Shown here: piece after piece, positions 1-10,097 of the stretch
How the letters are laid out: each line of letters starts with the position of its first letter
Position numbering within the stretch: position 1 is the stretch's first letter
Source: an uncultured Mesonia sp.
GTDB taxonomy: Bacteria; Bacteroidota; Bacteroidia; Flavobacteriales; Flavobacteriaceae
Length of the DNA: 64,000 nucleotides
Reading direction: 5' to 3'
NCBI GenBank assembly: GCA_958296185.1
Contig: CATQIB010000013.1
Location: forward strand, 1-64,000
Made by a program: the position numbers and the translations under genes
The notes under the pieces: generated by a model
What the model was told of the DNA's origin: nothing
The model's database searches: none
What the model saw: the letters and a program-made list of their open reading frames with translations, nothing else

Positions 1-645
1 CAAATCAAAAGACTGCAGCTGCACACGGTCTATCATTTCTTTATCTTTTAAGGTTTGCATAAGTAATTCTACAAACTGGCCTGGCTTGGGTTGGTATTTC
101 CCATAGAGATTCGGATTAGATTTGAGTTCTATATTAAACTTAGGTTCGGGTAAATTAAATTGTTCAGCATATATATTAAGCGTATCAATAAGTTCTACCA
201 ATGTTGGTTTGTAAGTTTTGGTTGGTTGTTGACTTTTAAACTGGGGATGAGGCAAATTACCCGCTACATACGTTTTAATACTATCGGCTGTCATAGTAAA
301 TAGATTATAATTTAGCTGATTTGCCTCATCTATAACCCCACCGTCTGGAGTATTCATAAGAATATGATGCATATAAGGCTCGTGAGATACAACCACTTGA
401 TGATCTTTTGAAATTACCACATCAATTTCGATAAAATCTACTTTTTTCTTTAAGGCACTAATACAGGCCGGAATAGTGTTTTCAGGGAAACTCCCACGAT
501 CTCCTCGATGTCCGTGAACCTCGCCTTTATACTTCGACATATTCTGATCCTCTGACGGTAAATCCGAAGACTTTTTCTTACAAGATATTGCCACTAAACA
601 AGCATATATTATTAAGGCCACTAATTTAGTTCTCCTTTTATTCAT
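1..645 (-). CDS. Glycerophosphodiester phosphodiesterase lipoprotein (GDPD/GlpQ-like), C-terminus outside window
   Basis: Reading leftwards from an ATG at 643-645, this frame stays open to the window edge for 215 codons. It begins with a lipoprotein signal (Lys/Arg, hydrophobic stretch, then AISCKKK) and continues with the GDPD hallmark HRGDRGSFPENT, the metal-binding EIDVV and the catalytic SHEP. The family hydrolyses glycerophosphodiesters to an alcohol and glycerol-3-phosphate. It is the last gene seen of the sigma/FecR/SusCD operon and overlaps the preceding phosphoesterase by 8 bp, so co-translation is likely. The (beta/alpha)8 barrel is incomplete because the window ends. Family assignment is firm; the substrate is inferred. 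Confidence 0.88.
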   Translation of the reverse strand, partial: MNKRRTKLVALIIYACLVAISCKKKSSDLPSEDQNMSKYKGEVHGHRGDRGSFPENTIPACISALKKKVDFIEIDVVISKDHQVVVSHEPYMHHILMNTPDGGVIDEANQLNYNLFTMTADSIKTYVAGNLPHPQFKSQQPTKTYKPTLVELIDTLNIYAEQFNLPEPKFNIELKSNPNLYGKYQPKPGQFVELLMQTLKDKEMIDRVQLQSFDL

Positions 646-2226
646 AGTCATTGTTTTGCGGAGTTTCAATATTATAGACACTCTGTGCGTAATGCACTTG
701 GCCATATCTATCGGTAGCTCGCACCTCAATTTGATGCTTCCCAATAGTTAATTCAGCCGGCAACTTGGCATACCATAAATGTGTACTAGGAATAGCATTA
801 CTACCTCGTTTACCCGGCATTAATTGGTTGGCATAATCACGTTTAAATAAGGTTAACTGGTAGCTCGGATCTAAAGTAGGGGTAAAACGCATAGTCTTCC
901 ACTTACCTGAATCCACTCTATACTCTACCAAATCTGTTTTACTCCCCATAAAGAAGTTGGCGAACAAGCCTGCACGGGTTTTATTTGCTTGCGCTACAAC
1001 TTTAGGATGATATAATTCTATTTGATAGCTAATAGGCTGCTCAGCCACTTTGTATTGAATGCGGTATTGGTTAGTATCAAAATGAATATACGCATAACCT
1101 TTTGGGGTGCCATCACGCATGGTAGAAATAGGTACACCAGATTCATTTAAAGCTCCCGAATACCAATCGCCGAAGTGGTACCTACGTTATAATGGTGATG
1201 AGGAGTTTTATGCCGCCAACCCGATTCTTTCCCAAAGAAGTCTTGTTTCTGTATATGGGTATGAGCCGACAAGGACAAGGTATAAGGGTGCTTTTTTAAT
1301 AATCGAAACAAAGCCTCTCTATGTTTGTCATTAAAGGTATCCTTTCCTGTTTCTGAAATCGGAATGTGAAAAGCCAAAACAATCAAATGATCTTGGGGCA
1401 CGTATTTTAAATCGTTTTTTACAAAATTAAGTTGGTCTTTACGAAAGCCACCCCAATAACCTTTTTTATCTCTGGGATCAGGATAAAGTACGTCATCTAA
1501 TACTATAAAATGCACTTTCCCTATATTAAATGCATAATTGGTCGGACCAAAGTGAGCTTCAAAGGTTTCGTCTGAATGTTGGTCTAGCTCGGCATCGAAA
1601 TTCAAATCATGATTACCAAGTACGTTATACCATGGTATGCCCACTGCCTGGGTGGCCTTAATATAGGGTTTAAACAAACTCAAATCATCTCCTACCAAAT
1701 CCCCTAGGCTCAAGCCAAATTCTACTCCTTGTATTCCTTCTAACTCTTTAATTATCCCGCGGTAGTAGTAATCAATTTCCTTCTTATTATAAGCTTGCGG
1801 ATCGCCAAAAATCAAAGCACTAAAACGATCGCTTTCTTGGGTTGCAAATAATGGAAAATTCACTTCCTCTGGTAGCGGTCCAGTTGGTGACACTCCCTTA
1901 TAATTTAAAACTGGCGAACCTTCAGGCTTATGAATATAATAAAATTGCGGTAATTGGTTTTCATCAACGGGTACCTTATACCCCGTAGGTTTTATGACAA
2001 ATATAATTTGATCCTTGTCAACGCTTAACTGGAATGCTCCAGATTTATCTGTGCGTACAACTTGTTCGCCATTACTAACTCCAACTTGGCTTATTCCTGG
2101 TTCGCCTAGATCTTTAACACCATTTTTATTAAGATCTTCATAAACAAAACCACTTACTTTATTTTGGGCACTTACGCACCAAAGACTAATAAAAGTCAAT
2201 AGTACTATGGGTAATATTCTTATCAT
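638..2226 (-). pseudogene. Calcineurin-like metallophosphoesterase (Metallophos N/catalytic/C domains), split by a 1-bp frameshift
   Basis: Two adjacent frames make one protein. The first (2226 to 1147) has a signal peptide, a Cna-B-like N-terminal domain and the phosphoesterase motifs GDPQ, SLGDLVGDD, GNHD and SAHTH. The second (1120 to 638) is the beta-rich C-terminal domain. The break lies at 1169-1172: adding one C there (one G on the coding strand) changes GTTSAIGIREL-stop into GTTSGDWYSGALNESGVPISTMRDG, which joins the halves. The restored length of about 530 residues is normal for the three-domain family. It sits between SusD and GDPD, which suggests extracytoplasmic phosphate-ester hydrolysis. 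The indel may be real or a sequencing error. Confidence 0.85.
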
Positions 2227-2236
2227 TTTTCTCTAT

Positions 2237-3662
2237 TTATTTATTCCACCAAACTTTGGTATTGATTTGATCTGGTCCCATTTGTTCGATTGCCTTTAGA
2301 TAATTATCATAGTTGCGGTCTACCTCATCTATCGGATAATAAAGTCGCTCGGGCATTTCCTGGTTATTTTCCATAGCGGTAGTGGTAGGTAAAACCGGTA
2401 GACCAGTTCTCCTGTGTTCATACCATGCCTGCAAATCGGTAAAAAATAAACCGAAGTATTTTTGAGTTAGAATTCTAGATAAACTATTATCATAAGCTGC
2501 TAAGGGGTTGTCAAAATAATCACTAGGCAAATCTTCTCCCCATAATTTCACCGCAGCTTCTACACCCGTTTTGTAGTGCATTTCTGCCTGACCCAAGTAA
2601 CCTCTTTGTGCTAATTCGGCTTTTATAAATGAAACTTCTGCAAAAGTTAAAATGGGTATAATTAAAGGGGCTTCAGCTAATGAATTTTTGAACGCCAGAA
2701 GCGGTTGCAATACTATCTGCCAATGATTCATTTAGATAATCTATTGGCTCACCTATATAGCCGTAATTCTCATTATTGAGACCTTTGGCTTCACTAGCAA
2801 AAATGGCTCTTCTGGGATCATCCCACTCGTTTAACCGATCGATAAAAAATGCTGTATAGTATCTAAATACGCCAAAATCCTGCGGGCGATCCCAAGGTGA
2901 AAGTAAAGGAGGTATTCCAGTAATTTCGATTACTGCCTGCTCCTCATTACTTTCAAATACAGGATACTGCACGGGGTCATTTAGCATTTGCTTTAATTTA
3001 TCGAAAGCTTGCAGTTCGGGCCGGTTTGAAACCCGTAACAGCAACCTTAAATGCAAGGAATTAGTGAATTTTTGCCAATGTAAAACGTCATTATTAAATA
3101 AAATATCGGGAACATAAGGCATTGGACTTTCTGGATCATAGAGACTATTAGCATAGCTTAAATCTTTAAAAATTTGTTCATATATCTCTTTTTGAGGGGT
3201 AAAGGAAGGATAGAATACACCATTTTCTGCTTGGCCAGCCTCAACCATTGGTACATCTCCAAAAGTATCGGTAAGTAGCGAATAGGTATAGGCTTTCAAG
3301 CTAAGTGCAATTGCCTCATAATTAGGAAGTCCCTCCCTAATAGCGGCCTGTTCCATCTCATTTAAATTGTTTATTTGCTTATAGTAGGCGTTCCACATAG
3401 ATCCACCAACATTCTGCGTAAAACTGTATAAAAAAGGTGCATTGATGTAATCATCGGTCTGAATAAACATTTGCATCATTGGTGCAGATAAATTACGAAC
3501 CGTATAGGCATTTCTCTTTGCCAATTCATACAATACTGGGTTCAGCACACTACCCGCCGTAATTTCGGTTAATTTATTAGGATCTGTATTGGTTTCTTCA
3601 AAATCTTTAGTGCAAGCGTTTAGTCCAATTACAGTTAAAGTTATCAATATAAATTTTCTCAT
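2237..3662 (-). pseudogene. SusD/RagB-like nutrient-binding lipoprotein, split by a homopolymer frameshift
   Basis: The N-terminal 329 residues start with a lipoprotein signal (VIGLNACTKDF) and have SusD-like TPR helices, including a TDTFGDVPM motif. The C-terminal 164 residues, in another frame, carry the rest (AEVSFIKAELAQRG and a DQIN-type end). The frames meet in a run of five T at 2685-2689 (A5 on the coding strand). A sixth base would give VQKNSLAEAPLI and one protein of about 475 residues, the usual SusD length. The gene lies 22 bp after SusC. Outer-membrane surface location and partnership with SusC follow from the family. Confidence 0.87.
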
Positions 3663-3684
3663 GGTTGTTGATTATTCTATGGTT

Positions 3685-6600
3685 TTAAAAACTAACTTTT
3701 AGATTAAACCCGTATTCAGCTGGCACAGGCATTTGCCCTACTTCAACGCCAGGGTGCATACTTGAACCTCCTGCTATACCTGCTACTTCGGGATCATAAA
3801 TAGGAAAGTCTGAAATTACAGCTAAATTTCTACCGTAAATAGAAAGTTTAAGATCGGTTAAAAAGCTCTTCGCTAAAAATTGCCTTCCAAAACTGTAGCC
3901 TAGGCTTATTTCTCTCAGTTTTACAAAAGAACCATCAAAAGAGTTAGCTTCGGTATTGGCTAAGGGATAGTGTAGGTTGTAATAATTTGCAATGCTAAGC
4001 GGTGTAGTATTTTCTGAATAAGATCCATCGGGATTTTCCACTACTCCTTTTCCTATTAACTCCCCCGTATCTCTACCCTTAAGAGTATGTTTTAGTTTTC
4101 CTTGCTGGGTCAATTTATGATGCGTATGCGAATAAATTTTCCCTCCGTACTTACCATCAATCACCAAGTTTAAATCAAAGTTTTTATAGGCAAATTTATT
4201 GATAAAACCAGCAATCCATTTGGGTTGAGTATCGCCGATATAAACACTATTATCGGTCATTTTTGGAGCTCCCTTATTATCATAAATCACCTGACCTTCC
4301 TCATTTCTTAAATACGCTCTTCCAAACAAAGCGGTTGGAGAACCTCCTTCAACCGCCATTAATTTGGCTCCAGAAGAGCTAAGCATTTCTAATTGACCGT
4401 TTTCTGCATTTTCGTGTAAAGACAATACCTTACCCTCATTTTTAGACCAAGTAAGGGTCGTGTTCCATGAAAAATTTTGAGATTTCAATGCGGTTGCCGA
4501 AAGCAAAACCTCTACTCCTCTGTTACGCACCTTACCGGCATTTATCAACATATTGCTATAGCCAGATGATTGTGGTAATGGCGTAGATAAAATTTGATTT
4601 TTAGAGATATTTTCATAAACACTCAAATCAAGCTTAAGTCTGCTTTTAAACATTCGCCAGTCTAACCCGAACTCTGTACTCGTAGTAATCTCTGGTTTTA
4701 AATTGGTATTATAAAGTGATCCAGGAGCAACGGCCGCACCTGGAAAATCTGATCGTCCATAATACTTTTGGGTTTTGTAGCGGTTAGCAAATTGACCTGC
4801 ACCTCCTACTTGTGCCCAAGACCCGCGTAGTTTCGCAAAACTCACCGATTGTCCTAAATCAATGATCTCGCTAAATACAAAACCAGAATTTATAGAAGGA
4901 AAGAAATAGGATTGATTCTTTTTTGGTAGCATTGAATTCCAATCATTTCTGGCTGTAACATCAATAAACAAATACCCTCTGTAAGCTATATTCAATAAGC
5001 CATAAAGAGAATTAACTTTATTAAAGCCATCATATTCACTTGTAAAAGTCTCAGTGCCGTTAACCAAGTTGTACTGTCCAGGAATTTCGAGACCTTCTGC
5101 CCAAGAGTCTTGCCTCAAATATTGGTAATCTAGACGATTGCCTCCTAGATTTCCAGTGAGGTTCCAATTTTTAAATTGCTTGGTATAGGTAAGTAAGAAA
5201 TCTAAGTTGGTTTCATTTTTAAACACATTGGTCTTTCGGTAATAACCTCTTGCATAACGATTAATATCATATGGTCGCTCTTGTCGCATATTCTTATTAT
5301 ACATATTTATTGAGCCGCGTAACATTAACTCTAATGAAGGAGATAATTTTATTTGCGTATTTAAATTTCCGGTAAAGGCATGTTGATCTAGTGCATTAAT
5401 AATTTCATATGCCATAGCATAAGGATTGTCTATATAGCTGCTATAAGGTCTAATCATATCTAGTTGATCTGCATCTTTTTTCCAAATGGGCTTATACCAA
5501 TCTAGGTTGACGTTAGGATTTTGAAAAATCATGAAATAAGCTATAGAGTGATTATTATAGCCTTGTCCTGGTAGATTATCGCTGGTTTTGTTGCGATAAT
5601 TGGCTACCCCTTGCATTTTTATTTTTTCAGAAATTCGATGGCTTGCATTAAGCGATAAAGACAGTTGTTCGAAGCCTGTGTTAGGCATAATCCATTCATT
5701 CTTAGTATGGGTTAGGGAGGCCCGCATATTTCCTGCATCACCACCGCCTTGCACCGCTACGTTTTGTGTGTGGGTAACCCCAGTTCGCCAGTAGTCTTTA
5801 CGATTATCTTTGTAAGGTCTCCACAATTGTCTTTCGGCCGATTGACCTTCTAGCTCTGGATCGTATTGAAAGTAATACTGACCGTCAAACTTAGGCCCAA
5901 AAGCACTACTACTTCCGCCAGTCGAATTCCCATCTTCCGAGGCTCCGTAAGAATAATACAACCTATCGTTATAAGCAACTGGGTTACCATTCTCGTCGGT
6001 AGCAGGTTTTAAATAACTACCTTTTCCACTTCCCTGCCCATAGGTATATTGCCAATCGGGCCAACGCTGTATGATATCAATTTTTGTATTACTTGAAAAA
6101 GTAACTCCTAGCCCTTTTGCCTTTTTACCAGATTTAGTAGTTATGATCACCGCACCATTGGCACCTTGATAACCGTATAGGGCAGCTGCAGCTGGTCCTT
6201 TTAGTACCGAAACACTGGCTATGTCTTCTGGATTAAGATCGGCTATAGCATTTCCAAAATCAACAGGGGTATCATTACTAGCCGAGCCTCCCATATACCC
6301 ATTGGAAGCTCCCGAACCCGGAAACTCATTTTGTATAGGCACACCATCAATTACAATTAATGCAGCATTGTTACTCGGATCTAAAGAGGCGTTACCCCGC
6401 AAAACAATTTGCTGGGAGCCCACAGGGCCACCCAAACCATTTATATTAAGTCCTGGCACCTTTCCTCTAAGCGCTTCAGACCAGTTGTTTGGCCTTGCTG
6501 CTGTTAATGATTCGTTTGATATACTTTGTTGGGCATAACCCAATTTTTTCTCTTCTCGTTTAATTCCGAGCGCGGTTATAACCACCTCGCTAAGCGCATT

Positions 6601-7179
6601 GTCTGATTCTTGCAGAGTTACCTCGAGTACTCGATTGGTCTCTAATTTGATAAGCTGGGTCTCAAAGCCCATGTATGAAATTTGAATTTCAACAGGAAAA
6701 TTACTCACCTCTAAGCTAAAGTTCCCATCAAAATCGGTGGTGGTTCCTACCCCACTAGACTTAATCAAAACACTGGCTCCAGGCAACGGAATGTTCTGGC
6801 TATCGCGCACATTGCCCTTTAAAATAAGTTGTTGCTCTTCTTGATATTTTACACTAATACTATGCTGATAAAGGCGAAAAGTGTATGGACTTAAATTCTC
6901 CAATTGTTTTAAAACCGATTGAATATCCTTATGGCTGATATTAATGTTGTATTTAGCTGCATCTTGAGTAATTTTAGTATCATAAATAAAATTATATGCC
7001 GTTTGTGATTCGATGGTCTCAAAAATCTCTATTAGGGTTTTATTCCGTATAGCGAGATCAATAGCACTAACACTCTTTTCGGCAGCAAACGAATTGAATG
7101 TACTTATTCCCGGCAGCAAAAGGCATAAACCTAAAAATAAGTAAGGTAGTTTAATTAATTTTTGTAATTTAGTTTTCAT
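3685..7179 (-). CDS. SusC/RagA-type TonB-dependent receptor with N-terminal STN signalling domain
   Basis: This 1164-residue protein has a signal peptide, an STN (secretin/TonB N-terminal) domain at about residues 35-115, a CarboxypepD_reg-like domain (GNVRDSQNIPLPGASV), a plug domain and a 22-strand barrel ending in an aromatic residue. STN receptors signal through FecR-type anti-sigma factors, and a fecR and an ECF sigma gene lie directly upstream. It therefore probably imports its substrate and also reports it to the sigma factor. SusD, a phosphoesterase and a GDPD follow in the operon. The reading frame is intact, unlike the next two genes. The substrate is not readable from sequence; a phosphodiester compound is inferred from the neighbours. 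Confidence 0.93.
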   Translation of the reverse strand: MKTKLQKLIKLPYLFLGLCLLLPGISTFNSFAAEKSVSAIDLAIRNKTLIEIFETIESQTAYNFIYDTKITQDAAKYNINISHKDIQSVLKQLENLSPYTFRLYQHSISVKYQEEQQLILKGNVRDSQNIPLPGASVLIKSSGVGTTTDFDGNFSLEVSNFPVEIQISYMGFETQLIKLETNRVLEVTLQESDNALSEVVITALGIKREEKKLGYAQQSISNESLTAARPNNWSEALRGKVPGLNINGLGGPVGSQQIVLRGNASLDPSNNAALIVIDGVPIQNEFPGSGASNGYMGGSASNDTPVDFGNAIADLNPEDIASVSVLKGPAAAALYGYQGANGAVIITTKSGKKAKGLGVTFSSNTKIDIIQRWPDWQYTYGQGSGKGSYLKPATDENGNPVAYNDRLYYSYGASEDGNSTGGSSSAFGPKFDGQYYFQYDPELEGQSAERQLWRPYKDNRKDYWRTGVTHTQNVAVQGGGDAGNMRASLTHTKNEWIMPNTGFEQLSLSLNASHRISEKIKMQGVANYRNKTSDNLPGQGYNNHSIAYFMIFQNPNVNLDWYKPIWKKDADQLDMIRPYSSYIDNPYAMAYEIINALDQHAFTGNLNTQIKLSPSLELMLRGSINMYNKNMRQERPYDINRYARGYYRKTNVFKNETNLDFLLTYTKQFKNWNLTGNLGGNRLDYQYLRQDSWAEGLEIPGQYNLVNGTETFTSEYDGFNKVNSLYGLLNIAYRGYLFIDVTARNDWNSMLPKKNQSYFFPSINSGFVFSEIIDLGQSVSFAKLRGSWAQVGGAGQFANRYKTQKYYGRSDFPGAAVAPGSLYNTNLKPEITTSTEFGLDWRMFKSRLKLDLSVYENISKNQILSTPLPQSSGYSNMLINAGKVRNRGVEVLLSATALKSQNFSWNTTLTWSKNEGKVLSLHENAENGQLEMLSSSGAKLMAVEGGSPTALFGRAYLRNEEGQVIYDNKGAPKMTDNSVYIGDTQPKWIAGFINKFAYKNFDLNLVIDGKYGGKIYSHTHHKLTQQGKLKHTLKGRDTGELIGKGVVENPDGSYSENTTPLSIANYYNLHYPLANTEANSFDGSFVKLREISLGYSFGRQFLAKSFLTDLKLSIYGRNLAVISDFPIYDPEVAGIAGGSSMHPGVEVGQMPVPAEYGFNLKVSF

Positions 7180-7219
7180 AGTTTAAATAGCTGATTTTAA
7201 TGGCTGTTTGCATATTCAT

Positions 7220-7256
7220 AAGCCCAAACTGTTGCAGCAGTCTTGGGCTTTTTTGG
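7220..7256. terminator. Hairpin between fecR and susC
   Basis: An 8-bp stem, AAGCCCAA (7220-7227) with TTGGGCTT (7243-7250), is followed by a T run on the plus strand. No plus-strand gene ends here. On the minus strand the hairpin lies in the leader of the SusC receptor, where it could limit read-through from fecR, though no strong U tract follows in that direction. Confidence 0.5.
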
Positions 7257-7267
7257 TGGGCTAATTC

Positions 7268-8161
7268 TTAGTTCTCTATTACATAATGATTGGGTTTTAT
7301 TAATTTTATATTTAAATTATAAATATGGCTTAAGGAGGCCAACACCTCTTCAAGTTCAGCTTTTTTGAATTTTCCAGAAACACGGTAGTCTTTATCTAAA
7401 CTTTTGCCCAGCTCTATTCGGGTATTGTACCATATTTCAATCTGCTTTATGGCCGACGATAACTTTTGGTTTTTTATTATTAACCAATGTTGTCTCCAAT
7501 TCTCATCCGTATTTACCACTCGCTCGCATCTCCAAGTTGATTGCTCCCAAACCAAACGGTCTTGCGCCTCTAGTACAATAGACTCTCCTCCTTTCTCAAC
7601 CTCAACACTACCTTCGGTAACTTCTACAACCAAGTGCTCGTTATGGTAGGTATTTACGTCAAAAGAAGTTCCCAAAACGCTAATTTGTGCTTCACCGGTC
7701 TCTATAGTAAAGGGTTTTAAACTGTCTTGAGCAATGGAGAAAAATGCCTGACCATTAAATTGAATCCTGCGCTTATTTTTAAAATCTTTCGTGTAGCTAA
7801 GTTGAGAAGCCGAATTCAGCTGTATTTCTGAACCATCTGGAAGTATAAAAACTTTCTTTTCACCTTTTTCAGTTATCTGATTTGTGTTTGTGTTGATTAA
7901 AAAATGAGGCAACATAAAAATCAATATAAGAATAGCGACCATCGCAGAAGCTATTACTACTCTATTGCTACGTACTTTGAGTTGTGGTAACCCCTTTTTT
8001 ATTCGCATCCAAATACGCGCATTTGCAAAAGGTCTCTGCTTAATCACTATAGAAGCATTTTGCTGTTCTCTCAAAAAAGCCTCTACTTGTTTCCTTTGGG
8101 CGTCAGTACAACTACCCTCAAGATAGTTTCGAATTAGTTTTTTAAATTGTTCAGGCTTCAA
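7268..8161 (-). CDS. FecR-family anti-sigma factor
   Basis: The 297-residue protein has a cytoplasmic N-terminal segment, one membrane helix (about residues 68-90), a periplasmic FecR domain (RIQFNGQAFFSIAQD, GTSFDVNTY) and a C-terminal DUF4974-like STN-related domain. Proteins of this type hold an ECF sigma factor at the membrane until a substrate-loaded receptor signals through its STN domain. The ECF gene lies 93 bp upstream and the STN receptor 88 bp downstream. Family call is secure. Confidence 0.92.
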   Translation of the reverse strand: MKPEQFKKLIRNYLEGSCTDAQRKQVEAFLREQQNASIVIKQRPFANARIWMRIKKGLPQLKVRSNRVVIASAMVAILILIFMLPHFLINTNTNQITEKGEKKVFILPDGSEIQLNSASQLSYTKDFKNKRRIQFNGQAFFSIAQDSLKPFTIETGEAQISVLGTSFDVNTYHNEHLVVEVTEGSVEVEKGGESIVLEAQDRLVWEQSTWRCERVVNTDENWRQHWLIIKNQKLSSAIKQIEIWYNTRIELGKSLDKDYRVSGKFKKAELEEVLASLSHIYNLNIKLIKPNHYVIEN

Positions 8162-8254
8162 ATTATGGCTTCTTTATTATAAGTCACTTTAAAAGCAGAT
8201 TATACGTAAGTAAAAATCTAGTCTTAACGCTTTCTTCATAATCCCCGTTCTGTC

Positions 8255-8905
8255 TTAATAATTTATTAATATAAAAGCGAACCAAATCGAAAACTCATTT
8301 AAATGACGTAAGGCCGCTATGGCATTGCTAATGTGTTTCTCGATGGTACGTACCGATAAACTTAACTCTGCAGCTATTTGAGCGTGACTTAAACCCTGCT
8401 CTCGGCTCATTTTGAATACTTGCCTACACCTTGGGGGTAACTGATTGATAGAACGATGAGTAAGCGCCAGCAACTCCTGGTATTCTAATTCTTGCGACTC
8501 TTCTTTTTCGGGTATCAATTCTATATACCGCTGCTGCAAATCGGTGAATTCTCTCTTTCGTAATTGATTTAGGACTTTGTATTTTACCGCTTTGATTAAA
8601 TAGGACTCCAGGTGTACAATACGCGTCTCTCGATTCTTATAGTAAAGGCTTATAAACACCTCTTGAACCATATCCTCACATAGCATCTCATCTGGACATA
8701 CCTTGTAAGCATACTTGTATAAAGCTTGCCAGTAGCGAGAATATATTTCAGCAAAAGCTAATCTGTCGTCTTTAACAACCAAACTCAATAAATCTATATC
8801 GCTAAGTCTTTTGTAGTTATTACGTAACACGGATTTTGTCTTTCTACAAAAAAAGGGTATTTCGTGTTGCCTTATATCAAGAAAAGGTAAAGAGATGCTT
8901 AGCAC
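8255..8905 (-). CDS. ECF RNA polymerase sigma-70 factor
   Basis: Region 2 (DDRLAFAEIYSRYW, CEDMVQEVFISLYY) and region 4 (LPPRCRQVFKMSREQGLSHAQIAAELSLS within the helix-turn-helix) are clear. The group is the Bacteroidota ECF class paired with FecR and SusC. Starting at the ATG gives 216 residues with about 25 atypical N-terminal residues. A GTG start at residue 26, just before LRNNYKRLSDIDLL, would give the more usual length of about 190. It is first in the operon and probably controls the SusCD genes below. Confidence 0.9.
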   Translation of the reverse strand: MLSISLPFLDIRQHEIPFFCRKTKSVLRNNYKRLSDIDLLSLVVKDDRLAFAEIYSRYWQALYKYAYKVCPDEMLCEDMVQEVFISLYYKNRETRIVHLESYLIKAVKYKVLNQLRKREFTDLQQRYIELIPEKEESQELEYQELLALTHRSINQLPPRCRQVFKMSREQGLSHAQIAAELSLSVRTIEKHISNAIAALRHLNEFSIWFAFILINY

Positions 8906-9270
8906 AATATGAAATATACCCCAGTAATGTGTAGGCTACATTAAGCCAATAACCTAGCAAAACCTATTTTCTAATTTTTTACAAGCCATATTGCAATGGC
9001 TCTAGCAAGCCCAAAAATAAATTCTTGCCGAACAACTAATAACAAGTTGACGACAAATGAATAGCGCGTTCAAGAGCTTTTTTGTAAATTTTCTACAATT
9101 TTCTATAAAATATTGTACAATATTTTATAGCAAGCTGTAAGGCTTGTGTTTACAAGCTTTGCAGCTTAGACAAAAAGTACAGCAACCTAGGTATTTTGCT
9201 TGCTTAGTTGCTATGAAGTTTCTCTTATTTTATCCCCATTTTGTTACTAATTTTTTGTCTAAAACCAAAA
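8906..9270. other. Gene-free stretch upstream of the ECF gene
   Basis: About 365 bp without a supported gene. It is AT-rich with several short direct and inverted words around TTTACAAGC. The promoter of the ECF sigma operon should be at its left end, but no clear -7 box could be assigned. Confidence 0.4.
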
Positions 9271-9296
9271 ACACCAGCGTTTTTAAAGGCTGGTGT
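9271..9296 (-). terminator. Intrinsic terminator after the 120-aa exported protein
   Basis: The stem ACACCAGC / GCTGGTGT with a 10-nt loop lies 27 bp after the stop of the minus-strand gene and is followed on that strand by a T-rich run. Confidence 0.75.
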
Positions 9297-9322
9297 TCGG
9301 TAAATAGTTGGTAAGACGCGAC

Positions 9323-9685
9323 TCACTCCATTTCGGCTACTAATTTTTTAAGACGGGTGTCTAATTTCTGGATGATTTTCTCTAAGTTACCCGAACGTCC
9401 TTTCATCTCAATCACAAATTGGGTCAGTTGACCATCGGCTACCTCGGGTACTTCGCCCTCGAAACTGATTTTCACACTAATACGCGCATCGGCTGCATTG
9501 CCTTCAAAAGCAGCGCGTAGCACGTCATAATCGATGTTTTTGAGCTCTTCAAGGTTGCCGGTTGAAAATGCAAATTTGCTTACCACCGTAGTGGAGGTTT
9601 TTTGGCTTTGAGGCGCTTGTTCTTGAGCCATCATACTACCCGAAAGGATAAACAATAGACAAAAAAGTAATTTTTTAAGGTTCAT
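9323..9685 (-). CDS. Small exported protein of unknown function
   Basis: The product has 120 residues with a clear signal peptide ending SGSMMAQ. The mature part is acidic and predicted alpha/beta, with a C-terminal Lys/Glu helix (EKIIQKLDTRLKKLVAEME). I do not recognise the family. It is a single gene with its own terminator, so it is probably expressed alone in the periplasm. A real gene is likely because of the signal peptide and terminator. Confidence 0.75.
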   Translation of the reverse strand: MNLKKLLFCLLFILSGSMMAQEQAPQSQKTSTTVVSKFAFSTGNLEELKNIDYDVLRAAFEGNAADARISVKISFEGEVPEVADGQLTQFVIEMKGRSGNLEKIIQKLDTRLKKLVAEME

Positions 9686-10039
9686 AGGCGTTGGATTTTA
9701 CTACTCGCTTTTTAAAGGTTATAAGGTTGATACTGTTTTAGCTCAAGGCGGATAGGATTTAAGTTGAATTAAAAAATTTTTAAGGCCTGCCAACCACCTA
9801 CACTTTAATGATTTGTTTCAATGGCGAATAAAACAAGATTCAAACACCACCCAAACAAAAAGGTTTCGCCGCATGCAATAATTATCGAAGTAATTTAAGC
9901 AAAAAATAGTTAATGAAATCTATCAAGACTATTTTATTTAAATAGGATGCTGGTTTTTTAAACGGCCATTTATCCGCTTTAAGCTTAAACCCACTACCCA
10001 TTTGATTTGCTACAAATAAAACCCCGCTTTATCAAAAAA
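9686..10039. other. Gene-free stretch between two minus-strand units
   Basis: About 350 bp in which I see no gene or repeat. The promoter of the 120-aa exported protein should be near 9700-9760. Confidence 0.4.
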
Positions 10040-10064
10040 CCCCAAGCGCAAATGCACTTGGGGG
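10040..10064 (-). terminator. Intrinsic terminator of the TonB receptor/DUF4625 operon
   Basis: The stem CCCCAAG / CTTGGGG with a 10-nt loop is followed on the minus strand by TTTTTTGAT. It lies 34 bp after the DUF4625 stop codon. Confidence 0.85.
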
Positions 10065-10097
10065 TAACAGACTATGATTTCAAAAAAAATAAGCGGC

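Noticed and set aside
5600-6538. Plus-strand open frames inside the SusC gene
   Set aside because: They are antisense to a well-supported receptor, have unnatural composition (many Cys, Ser and Pro) and no start signals.
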